Assembly (NCBI GenBank): GCA_046537875.1
Contig: JBKHJZ010000210.1
Location: 1-5,489, forward strand
DNA length: 5,489 nt
Reading direction: 5' to 3'
From: JBKHJZ01 sp046537875
GTDB taxonomy: Bacteria; Actinomycetota; Acidimicrobiia; Acidimicrobiales; VFJN01
Program-made: the position numbers and the translations under genes
Notes under the pieces: generated by a model
Told to the model about the DNA's origin: nothing
Seen by the model: the letters and a program-made list of their open reading frames with translations, nothing else
Databases searched by the model: none
Shown here: one piece after another, positions 1-5,489 of the stretch
Layout: every line of letters begins with the position of its first letter
Position numbering within the stretch: position 1 is the first letter of the stretch

Positions 1-2934
1 GCGCAGCCCCCCGGCGACGCCGGCTGGGATCCGGCACCACCGCCACCGCGCGCCCGGCGGTCCGCACCGGGCGCCGGCCGCCGCGGCGCCGACCAGCAGT
101 GGGACCGGGGCGAGACCTGGGACCAGGGCGAGACCTGGGACCAGGGCGAGACGTGGGATCGGGGCGAGACGCGGGATCGGGGCGACCCCTGGAGTGGGGA
201 CCAGCCCCGGGTCGGCGATCGGCCCTGGCGTCGTGACCAGATCCGGGACCGGGGCGAACCATGGACGCGGGACGACCGGTGGGAGCAACCCGCCCCCGGG
301 GAGACCGGTGGCCGCCGACCGCGGCGACCCGACGCGCCGGCCGACCGCCGGCCGGCGCGGGGCACCGGCACGTTCGCCGCTCCGTCCCGCCGCCGGGCAC
401 CGGACGATGCATGGCCGCATGAGGATGGGCCGCCCCCCGGCGCGCTCCCGCCCGACGCGGATGCTCACGGGGCGCGGCCACCTCAGGCGCCGCCGCCCGG
501 TGCGCCCCTGGGCATTCCGCCGCGGGGCACCCGCCGCGGCGACCGCGGCCGCGGGGAGCGCGGCTGGGACCCGGCCCCGACGAGGGGACGCCACGCAGCG
601 ACCACGGTCGGCCCCGGGCCCGACACCGTCCCACCCGGCGCCGACCCGTTCGGCGACCGCGGTCACGACCCGTTCGCGACCGGCGGCTACGACCGGTACG
701 CGTCCGACAGCGGGATCCACGACCTCGACCGCACGGGCCACCCGGGCGGCCCCGCTCCCCCGGCCCCGCCGCCGGCCGCACCGCCGCAACGACGTCGACC
801 CCGACACCCGGCAGCGGACGGGCGCAGCGAGGGGCGTCGCGGCCGGCGCGGTGACCGACGGGCGACCGGCGCCGAGGACGAGGAGGAGATCCGGCTCCCG
901 CGCGTCCCGGCCCTCGACGGCCTGCGTGGCCTGCTGCTGGTCGGCGTCCTGGCCTTCCACCAGGGGTTCGACCTGGTGCGGGGCGGCTTCCTCGCGATCT
1001 CGTCGTTCGCCACGCTGGCCGGCTTCCTCGCCACCACGCTGCTCCTCGCCGAGTGGTCCCGGTCGGGCAGGGTCTCGGTCGCCCGCTTCTGGGACCGGCG
1101 CGCCCGCCGGCTGGCGCCCACGGTCATCCTCGTGTTGGGGGCGGTCGTCGCCCTCCAGGTGGTGCTGCGGATCGGTGCCGGCCCCGACTTCCGGGGTGAC
1201 GTGCTCGCCGCCGTCGGACAGGCGCTCAACTGGCGCTACGCCCTCGGTGGCGACGGCTTCACGAGCGTCTTCACCGACCCCTCGCCGGTCCAGCACCTGT
1301 GGGCGGTCGGCATGCTCGTCCAGCTCATGGTGGTCCTGCCGCTCGCCTTCGTGGGGCTCATGTCGCTGGCCGGGCGGGCCTGGCGGGTGTCGGGCGTGAT
1401 GTTCGCCATCCTCGCCGGGGGCTCCTTCGCCGCCGCGTACCTCACCGCCCAGCAGGCCGGCAACGACGGGTTCGCCTACTTCGGGACGCACGCCCGCGCC
1501 GGCGAGCTGCTGGTGGGCGTCGTCCTCGCCTACGCGGTGCTCAGCCCCACCGTGCGGGGCTACATCGAGTCACCCGCAGGCACGGCGGCCCTCCGCATCG
1601 GCGCCCCTGTCTCGCTCGGGGCACTGGCCGTTCTCTGGAGCATCACGAGCTTCCACGACCCCAACCTCTTCCGGGGCATCACCGCCGCGAACGCGCTGCT
1701 CACCGCGGTCGTGATCCTGGCGGCCACCGTGCCCGGCCCCCTCCACGACGCGCTCGGCACGCCACCGCTGCGGGCGCTCGGCACCGTCGCCTTCGCGGCG
1801 TTCGTGATCCACTGGCCGCTCTACCTGGTTCTCGATCAGGACCGGCTCGACGTCCCGGGACCGGTGCTGTTCGTCGCCCGGGTGGCCGCCGCCCTGCTCC
1901 TCGCCGCTCTCGTCACGTGGGCGCTCGAGCGACCGATCCGGCGCTCGGTGGCGATTCGCCGGCTGCCGATGGCGACGGGCCTCGGCGTCGCCGGGGCGCT
2001 GGTGGCGGTGGCTGTGGTGGTGCTGCCCGAGCAACCGCCGGAGAACGTGTCGTTCGCCATCGACAACGGACGCGAGGCCGGCGACCTCGACGTGGTCGTG
2101 CCCACCGGCGACGAGGTCGGGACGATCGCCCTCGTCGGCGACGGGCTGGCCGCGTCGCTCGTCCCCGGCCTGGAGGCCTGGAACTCCGAGGAGCCCGGCG
2201 CCCAGGTCCGGGTCCATACCCACATCGGTGAGGCCTGCGGGTTGGCCGCGAAGGGCCCGATCCGGCTGGGCGGCGCCACCGTCGGCGACGACCTCGTCTG
2301 CACCGGGTGGGCCCCGCGCCTGCCCCGGCTGCTCGACGCCGCGGATCCGGACGTCGTCGTGGTGGCCGGCGGTCTCGGCGAGTTGGGGAGCCGGGAGATC
2401 GACCGCGCGTGGCGGAGCATCGGCGACCCGGTCTACGACGACTGGCTGGCCGGCCGGCTGGACGACCTGGCGGACACGCTCACCGACCCGGGGGTCCCCG
2501 TGCTCTGGGCGACGCAGCCCCATGTGCGCCTCGAGCCGTCCGGGGACGCCGGCGACTGGACCGACCTCGACGAGAACGACCCGGCACGGGTCGACCGGTT
2601 CAACGAGCTCGTGAAGCGGGTCGCAGCGCGCCATGACCTCGTCACGGTGGTGCATCTCGACGCCTGGGCCCACGGCCGGCCCGACGGGGAGTTCGGCGAG
2701 AACCTGCGGGCCGAGGGCCGCCACCTGTCGCTCCCCGGTTCGGTGACCACGAGCCAGTGGCTGATGGCAGAGGTGCTCGACGCGATCGGGGTCGAGGCCG
2801 ACGACAGCAACGCCGACGACAGCGAGGCCGACGACAGCCAAGGCGGCGATGCCGGGGGCGGGAACGCCGACGGCGGTGCCGCCGGCGACAGCACCGGCGA
2901 CAGCACGGCTGACGGCGGCGGGGACGGGGGCTGA
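1..2934 (+). CDS. Membrane acyltransferase, family 3 (OafA/YrhL-like), with disordered N-terminus and C-terminal SGNH-like domain; 5'-partial
   Basis: The frame is open from the first base to TGA at 2932-2934 (977 residues seen), so the true start is upstream. Residues 1 to about 298 are low-complexity, rich in Asp, Arg, Gly, Pro and Trp, and probably disordered. The acyltransferase-3 domain starts with PALDGLRG. R309 and H320 are 11 residues apart, the spacing of the essential Arg/His pair known in OafB. An RRARR cluster follows at 366-370, and FVIHWPLYL (H604) matches the family's late HWP motif. I count about 11 hydrophobic helices (roughly 309-325, 328-349, 371-390, 437-456, 464-482, 500-514, 533-547, 560-576, 591-611, 622-642, 657-675). 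This is the usual layout of AT3-SGNH fusions, with the last helix exporting the C-terminal domain. Residues about 708-930 are SGNH-like with a probable C746-C767 disulfide, but the nucleophile Ser is Gly715. The tail is Asp/Ser/Gly-rich. Members of this family move acyl groups onto cell-surface glycans or lipids; the substrate here is unknown. The GTG at 976 cannot be the start because it lies inside the domain, after the DGLRG and His motifs. Confidence 0.93.
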   Translation, partial: AQPPGDAGWDPAPPPPRARRSAPGAGRRGADQQWDRGETWDQGETWDQGETWDRGETRDRGDPWSGDQPRVGDRPWRRDQIRDRGEPWTRDDRWEQPAPGETGGRRPRRPDAPADRRPARGTGTFAAPSRRRAPDDAWPHEDGPPPGALPPDADAHGARPPQAPPPGAPLGIPPRGTRRGDRGRGERGWDPAPTRGRHAATTVGPGPDTVPPGADPFGDRGHDPFATGGYDRYASDSGIHDLDRTGHPGGPAPPAPPPAAPPQRRRPRHPAADGRSEGRRGRRGDRRATGAEDEEEIRLPRVPALDGLRGLLLVGVLAFHQGFDLVRGGFLAISSFATLAGFLATTLLLAEWSRSGRVSVARFWDRRARRLAPTVILVLGAVVALQVVLRIGAGPDFRGDVLAAVGQALNWRYALGGDGFTSVFTDPSPVQHLWAVGMLVQLMVVLPLAFVGLMSLAGRAWRVSGVMFAILAGGSFAAAYLTAQQAGNDGFAYFGTHARAGELLVGVVLAYAVLSPTVRGYIESPAGTAALRIGAPVSLGALAVLWSITSFHDPNLFRGITAANALLTAVVILAATVPGPLHDALGTPPLRALGTVAFAAFVIHWPLYLVLDQDRLDVPGPVLFVARVAAALLLAALVTWALERPIRRSVAIRRLPMATGLGVAGALVAVAVVVLPEQPPENVSFAIDNGREAGDLDVVVPTGDEVGTIALVGDGLAASLVPGLEAWNSEEPGAQVRVHTHIGEACGLAAKGPIRLGGATVGDDLVCTGWAPRLPRLLDAADPDVVVVAGGLGELGSREIDRAWRSIGDPVYDDWLAGRLDDLADTLTDPGVPVLWATQPHVRLEPSGDAGDWTDLDENDPARVDRFNELVKRVAARHDLVTVVHLDAWAHGRPDGEFGENLRAEGRHLSLPGSVTTSQWLMAEVLDAIGVEADDSNADDSEADDSQGGDAGGGNADGGAAGDSTGDSTADGGGDGG
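100..189 (+). repeat. Five tandem 18-bp units encoding WDxGET hexapeptides
   Basis: Five in-frame 18-base units encode WDRGET, WDQGET, WDQGET, WDRGET and the degenerate RDRGDP. The first four differ by only a few bases; the fifth has drifted. Weaker echoes of the same D-R-G/W pattern continue to about base 285 (for example DRPW, RDRGEPW, DDRW). The repeat lies in the disordered N-terminal region of the acyltransferase, predicted to be cytoplasmic. Its period is a multiple of three, so copy-number change would alter length without shifting the frame. Confidence 0.9.
2794..2838 (+). repeat. Three tandem 15-bp units encoding (E/N)ADDS in the acyltransferase tail
   Basis: Three in-frame 15-base units encode EADDS, NADDS and EADDS. 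They differ mainly in the first codon. Two 12-base GDST units follow at 2884-2907. Together they make an acidic, Ser/Gly-rich C-terminal tail that follows the SGNH-like domain, so it should lie outside the membrane if the topology is as predicted. Confidence 0.85.
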
Positions 2935-2951
2935 GCGGGCATCCCGCCCGC
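2935..2951 (+). terminator. Small GC hairpin directly after the acyltransferase stop codon
   Basis: GCGGGC at 2935-2940 pairs with GCCCGC at 2946-2951 around a 5-base loop, starting immediately after the stop codon. There is no U-tract. It could be a weak terminator or a 3'-end stabiliser, but hairpins this short arise easily by chance at this GC content. Confidence 0.2.
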
Positions 2952-3005
2952 CCGGGTCGCACGGATCGCCGATCTCGATCTCCTGCACGGCACCCTCCGT
3001 GTCAC

Positions 3006-3040
3006 CTGGCCGGCGCCACGACGCCGAGGCCGCCGGCCGG
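3006..3040 (+). terminator. GC-rich hairpin between the acyltransferase and amidase genes
   Basis: CTGGCCGGCG at 3006-3015 can pair with CGCCGGCCGG at 3031-3040: ten pairs including one G-U, with a 15-base loop. No U-tract follows. It sits 72 bases after the acyltransferase stop and 46 bases before the amidase start. It is a candidate tail-less terminator, or an attenuator-like element in the amidase leader. The rest of the 152-base gap contains no TA dinucleotide, so no TANNNT promoter element is present in it. Confidence 0.35.
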
Positions 3041-3086
3041 TGATCGCCGGTGAGGGGGCCGACCCGGTGCCATCCTGGCGGACACC

Positions 3087-4244
3087 ATGACGACCTTCAT
3101 CGTCCGCACCCACGACCGGGTGACCGGCTCGGAGCCCTCCGGGCACCGGCTGGCGGTGAAGGACCTGATCGACGTGGCGGGAGTGCCGACCACGGCCGGA
3201 TGCCCGGTCGTCGCCGACCGGGCCGAGCCGGTCGCCGCCGACGCCGCGTGCCTGGCGGGCGCCCGTGCCGCCGGCGCAGCGATCGTCGGCAAGACCAACC
3301 TGCACGAGCTGGCGTTCGGCGGCACCGGCGTGAACCCGCACTTCGGCACCCCGGTCAACCCGCTCGATCCGGCCCGCATGCCCGGCGGCTCGTCGAGCGG
3401 CTCGGCGGTGGCCGTGGCGGCCGGCGAGGCCGGCGTGGCGTTCGGCACCGACACCGCCGGCTCGGTCCGCACACCGTCGGCCTTCTGCGGCACGGTGGGC
3501 CTCAAGACCACTGCGGGCCGGATCCCGCTCGACGGCGTCTGGCCCCTCGCCCCGTCCCTCGACACGGTGGGCCCGATGGGCCGGGACGTGGCCGCGGTGG
3601 CAACCGGGATGGCACTGCTCGAACCGGGTTTCGCGGTCGCCGGGGAACCGGCCCGAATGGTGGGGCGGCTGCGCCTCCACGGGATCGACCCGCGCGTCGA
3701 CGCGGCGATCGACGCCACGCTGGCGGTGGCGGAGGTCGAGGTGGTGGACCTGGTGCTGCCCGCCTGGCACGACGCCGCGCGTGCCGGCACGACAGTGCTG
3801 TACGCCGAGGCGTGGCGAAGCGACGGTGCGGTGTACGAGGCGGGCGCCGACCGTCTGGGAGCCGACGTGCGGGAGCGGCTCGAACGGGGGCGAGCGATAC
3901 CGGCGGCTCACCTCGCCGCCGCACGCGCCCATGGCCGCGCATGGCGGGCCGAGACCGGCCGCGTGCTGGGCGGTGTCGAGCTGATCGCGCTCCCGACGGT
4001 GGGGGTGCTGCCTCCGCTGCTCGACGCACCACCGCCCGACACCCGCACGACGAACGTGCCGGCGAACCTGGCAGGACTTCCCTCGCTGGCCCTCCCGGTG
4101 CCGGTCCCGGCCACCGCCCCGGGCCGGCGCCCGGGTGAGAGCCACCTGCCGGCCAGCGTGCAGCTCGTGGGCCCGGCTCGCAGCGAATCTCTGCTGCTGG
4201 CCACCGGCGCCCTGATCGAGGCCGCCGCCCGGACCCTGGTCTGA
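3087..4244 (+). CDS. Amidase-signature family hydrolase, short form
   Basis: This 385-residue protein belongs to the amidase signature family, which hydrolyses amide bonds through a Ser-cisSer-Lys triad. The triad appears complete: K25 in AVKD, cis-Ser S102 in PGGSSSGS, and nucleophile S126 in DTAGSVR. The 24-residue gap between the two serines equals that in FAAH and malonamidase E2. The block RTPSAFCGTVGLK followed by PLDGVWPLAPSLDTVG resembles compact amidases of the plant AMI1 type. The C-terminal NLAGLPSLALPVP and ASVQLVGP motifs are also typical. The protein is short (members often have 450-500 or more residues) and lacks most of the helical region before the catalytic Lys. There is no signal peptide, so it is probably cytoplasmic. 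GatA is unlikely given the length and the absence of gatB and gatC here. ATG 3087 is chosen because an in-frame stop lies at 3051 and no other ATG or GTG intervenes. The ribosome site is weak (GGCGGA, 4 bases upstream). The substrate cannot be told from sequence. Confidence 0.93.
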   Translation: MTTFIVRTHDRVTGSEPSGHRLAVKDLIDVAGVPTTAGCPVVADRAEPVAADAACLAGARAAGAAIVGKTNLHELAFGGTGVNPHFGTPVNPLDPARMPGGSSSGSAVAVAAGEAGVAFGTDTAGSVRTPSAFCGTVGLKTTAGRIPLDGVWPLAPSLDTVGPMGRDVAAVATGMALLEPGFAVAGEPARMVGRLRLHGIDPRVDAAIDATLAVAEVEVVDLVLPAWHDAARAGTTVLYAEAWRSDGAVYEAGADRLGADVRERLERGRAIPAAHLAAARAHGRAWRAETGRVLGGVELIALPTVGVLPPLLDAPPPDTRTTNVPANLAGLPSLALPVPVPATAPGRRPGESHLPASVQLVGPARSESLLLATGALIEAAARTLV

Positions 4245-4290
4245 TCCCCCGCCGCCGGGCCGCGTGCACCGGCCCGGTGGTGGCGATCAG
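4241..4290. terminator. Hairpin between convergent amidase and rhomboid genes, probably a bidirectional terminator
   Basis: CCGCCGGGCC at 4252-4261 pairs with GGCCCGGTGG at 4271-4280 around a 9-base loop containing GTGCAC. In plus-strand RNA this gives ten pairs with one G-U; in minus-strand RNA the same position is a C-A mismatch. An outer repeat, CTGATC at 4241-4246 and GATCAG at 4285-4290, could extend it and contains the stop codons of both genes. There is no clear U-tract on either side. Position and strength support a terminator shared by the two convergent genes. Confidence 0.55.
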
Positions 4291-5123
4291 ACGACGACGA
4301 AGCTGCCCGCGAAGAGTCCGGCGGCGAGCGCGGTGCAGATCCCGGCGGGCACGGCGACGCTGCGGTCCTGGTTCGGGCCCCACTCCCAGAACAGCCAGCC
4401 GCCGAGCGCACCCGCGGCGAGCCCGCCGAGGTGGCCGCCGATCGAGATGCCGGGGACGGCGAAGGTGATGACCAGGTTGAGCACGATGAGCGGGCCGATC
4501 CCGGTCTGGAACGGGTCGATGCCCCGCGAGCGCAGGGCCACGAAGGCGGCGCCCATCAGGCCGAAGACGGCGCCGGAGGCGCCCACCGTGGCGGCGTTCG
4601 GCTGCAGCAGCAACACGAGGAACGAACCGCCGAGCAGCGACATGACGTAGAGCGTGAGGAACGCGGTGCGCTTGATCGCCGGCTCGAGCAGGTGACCGAG
4701 CTGCCAGAGCAGGAACATGTTGAAACCGACGTGGATGAGGTTCGCGTGGAGGAATCCCGCCGTCAGGGGCCGCCACCAGTCGCCCGCGGCGACCGCCGGA
4801 CCGTTCAGCGCGCCCAGGCCGAACCACGACGCCGGGTCGAGCCACCCACCGGTCGGGCCGCCACCGAGGCCCTCCCCGAGCCTCTCCAGACCGAAGATCG
4901 CCAGGTTGATCGCCACCAGCGTCACCGTCACGAGGGGCCGGCCCGGACGCAGCGACCGGGCGGAGATGACCCGCTGGCCGGAGCCGCGGGTGCACTCCGG
5001 GCAGTGGAAGCCGACCGAGGCCTGGCGCATGCACTGCGGGCAGATGGGACGCTCGCACCGCTGGCATCGCACACCGGCGCGACGGTCGGCGTGCTTGTAG
5101 CAGGTCTGGACGCTGGTGGCCAC
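4287..5123 (-). CDS. Rhomboid family intramembrane serine protease with N-terminal B-box-like zinc-binding module
   Basis: The protein is 278 residues from the chosen GTG. Residues 8-44 carry four metal-ligand pairs (C8/H11, C20/C23, C28/C31, C41/C44), a B-box-like zinc module often fused to actinobacterial rhomboids. The membrane domain follows with about 6-7 helices. It holds GDWWRPLTAGFLH, then H126, H131 and N135 (matching the H-x4-H-x3-N pattern of E. coli GlpG), GASG with catalytic S183, and H231 in GGHLGG. The Ser-His dyad is therefore complete. Rhomboids cut membrane-spanning substrates within or near the bilayer; the substrate here is unknown. Start choice: GTG 5123 encodes MATSVQTCYKH and lies 8 bases after TAGCCT, suiting a leaderless start. 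ATG at 5171 would add 16 residues, but that stretch has codons atypical for this genome (TCA, CCT, ATA). ATG at 5303 would overlap the divergent gene by 87 bases and add an Arg-rich stretch. The gene converges on the amidase and diverges from the GNAT-like gene. Confidence 0.94.
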   Translation of the reverse strand: MATSVQTCYKHADRRAGVRCQRCERPICPQCMRQASVGFHCPECTRGSGQRVISARSLRPGRPLVTVTLVAINLAIFGLERLGEGLGGGPTGGWLDPASWFGLGALNGPAVAAGDWWRPLTAGFLHANLIHVGFNMFLLWQLGHLLEPAIKRTAFLTLYVMSLLGGSFLVLLLQPNAATVGASGAVFGLMGAAFVALRSRGIDPFQTGIGPLIVLNLVITFAVPGISIGGHLGGLAAGALGGWLFWEWGPNQDRSVAVPAGICTALAAGLFAGSFVVV

Positions 5124-5127
5124 GACC

Positions 5128-5141
5128 GCCCAGGCTATCGA
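5128..5141 (-). promoter_or_regulatory. Candidate -10 element (TAGCCT) for a leaderless rhomboid transcript
   Basis: On the minus strand TAGCCT fits the actinobacterial TANNNT -10 consensus and ends 8 bases before GTG 5123. No Shine-Dalgarno sequence precedes that start. The spacing is slightly longer than the ideal 6-7 bases, and no convincing -35 element was seen. If ATG 5171 is the true start, this match is fortuitous and lies within the gene. Confidence 0.35.
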
Positions 5142-5187
5142 CGCCACCGGAGGCGGGACCCCGCCTGACATCCGTTGTCGGTGGGGT

Positions 5188-5204
5188 CGGCGACGTCGAC
5201 GCCG
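5188..5204. promoter_or_regulatory. Imperfect palindrome in the divergent promoter region, possible operator
   Basis: The 17-base sequence CGGCGACGTCGACGCCG is symmetric apart from its centre base and one A-A mismatch pair, and contains GACGTC and GTCGAC. It sits directly upstream of the TAGGTT element of the plus-strand gene, where a regulator could bind. No regulator is recognised, and CG-rich palindromes are common at this GC content. Confidence 0.25.
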
Positions 5205-5210
5205 TAGGTT
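5205..5210 (+). promoter_or_regulatory. Candidate -10 element (TAGGTT) for a leaderless GNAT-like transcript
   Basis: TAGGTT matches TANNNT and is followed by exactly six bases before GTG 5217. This is the spacing expected if transcription starts at the first base of the start codon, a common arrangement in actinobacteria. No Shine-Dalgarno sequence precedes the GTG, and no clear -35 was found at 17 bases (TTGTCG at 5175 is 24 bases away). Confidence 0.5.
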
Positions 5211-5216
5211 CGAGAC

Positions 5217-5489
5217 GTGCGACCACTGCGAGAGCAGCATCTGGTCGGACTTCGCTACCTGGACGCGGTGACGGCGCTCCTGCAGCGCGTCCGGGGCGTT
5301 CACCCCACCGCGGGGTTGTACGAAGCCGCCGACCTGCAGTGGTGGTGGCGCGTTCCCCGCGCCACCGACGATGTCGGTCAGCTCTTCTGGTTCGACGACC
5401 TCGGTCGCCCGGAAGCCGCCGTGATCGTCACCGACTGGGCGGACCGGGTCGCGCTGGACCCGATCGTCATGCCCGGCGCACCACCCGAC
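5217..5489 (+). CDS. Probable GNAT-family N-acetyltransferase, N-terminal part; 3'-partial
   Basis: The frame is open for 91 codons from GTG 5217 to the end of the window, starting (M)RPLREQHLVG. Features include GVHPTAGLYEAADLQWWWR, GQLFWFDDLGRPEAAVIVTDW and RVALDPIVMP. From recall, this pattern resembles the N-terminal half of actinobacterial GNAT acetyltransferases, in which the beta-strand reading AAVIVTDW would belong to the fold. The acetyl-CoA-binding motif would lie beyond the window, so neither the family nor the substrate is proven. GTG 5217 is chosen because an in-frame TAG lies at 5205-5207 and no start codon lies between. Codon third positions are strongly G/C. It diverges from the rhomboid gene. 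Confidence 0.7.
   Translation, partial: MRPLREQHLVGLRYLDAVTALLQRVRGVHPTAGLYEAADLQWWWRVPRATDDVGQLFWFDDLGRPEAAVIVTDWADRVALDPIVMPGAPPD

Noticed and set aside
194..1399. Long plus-strand open frame with an Arg/Thr/Pro-rich product over the acyltransferase N-terminus
   Set aside because: It is a shifted frame of the acyltransferase. Its product has no domain, while the other frame continues directly into the DGLRG motif and membrane helices.
976..2934. GTG 976 as the start of the acyltransferase
   Set aside because: It would remove the PALDGLRG motif, R309 and H320, which belong to the family core. The same frame is open upstream to base 1.
1570..2988. 472-codon minus-strand open frame opposite the acyltransferase
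   Set aside because: The product is a His/Val/Gly/Arg/Pro-rich antisense translation without recognisable domains, as expected from high-GC codon bias.
2433..4145. 570-codon minus-strand open frame spanning the acyltransferase end and the amidase
   Set aside because: It runs across two genes and the gap between them, and its product is low-complexity without domains. This is a GC-driven artefact.
3087..4244. GatA subunit of the tRNA amidotransferase
   Set aside because: The protein is about 100 residues shorter than usual GatA, and no gatB or gatC lies nearby. The motif after the nucleophile fits compact stand-alone amidases better.
3502..5226. 574-codon minus-strand open frame covering the amidase and rhomboid regions
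   Set aside because: It is another frame over the rhomboid and antisense to the amidase. The rhomboid frame carries GASG, the His motif and the zinc ligands; this one carries no motif.
5124..5303. Extension of the rhomboid to ATG 5303
   Set aside because: It would add 60 residues, including a run of Arg, overlap the divergent GNAT-like gene, and cover its promoter element. It shows no rhomboid-like sequence.
1..5489. Mobile element, CRISPR array, toxin-antitoxin or phage-defence system
   Set aside because: No transposase, integrase, array repeats, tRNA or paired small genes were seen. The four genes have uniform composition and belong to ordinary families.

Overview
The window is very GC-rich, with strong G/C preference at third codon positions, few AT-rich stretches, little Shine-Dalgarno signal and TANNNT-type promoter elements next to start codons. 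This points to a high-GC actinobacterium. The combination of an acyltransferase-3/SGNH protein with long disordered ends and a B-box-type zinc-binding rhomboid would suit the Acidimicrobiia, but the lineage is an inference and was not tested. The layout looks like ordinary chromosome. I see no mobile element, CRISPR array, tRNA or rRNA.

Layout: (1) 1-2934, plus strand: the 3' part of a large membrane acyltransferase whose start lies outside the window. It has a disordered N-terminal region of about 300 residues with WDxGET repeats, an 11-helix acyltransferase-3 membrane domain, an extracytoplasmic SGNH-like domain, and an Asp/Ser/Gly-rich tail. (2) 2935-3086: a 152-base gap with GC-rich hairpins and no clear promoter. 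(3) 3087-4244, plus strand: a compact amidase-signature hydrolase with an intact Lys-Ser-Ser triad. (4) 4245-4286: a short convergent gap with a strong hairpin. (5) 4287-5123, minus strand: a rhomboid intramembrane protease with an N-terminal zinc-binding module. (6) 5124-5216: a divergent promoter region. (7) 5217-5489, plus strand: the start of a gene probably encoding a GNAT-type acetyltransferase, cut by the window edge.

The genes do not form an obvious pathway. The acyltransferase and the rhomboid are envelope proteins. The amidase and the GNAT-like protein are probably cytoplasmic. The amidase may be co-transcribed with the acyltransferase, but a hairpin lies between them. The rhomboid and GNAT-like genes diverge from a shared short control region.

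The points most worth a second look are: the SGNH-like domain, which lacks its nucleophile serine (Gly in its place) and has other altered catalytic blocks; the long repeat-bearing disordered N-terminus, which start-codon-based gene calling would miss; the paired leaderless-style starts in the divergent region; and the convergent terminator whose outer arms carry the stop codons of both genes. I found no convincing new multi-gene system.
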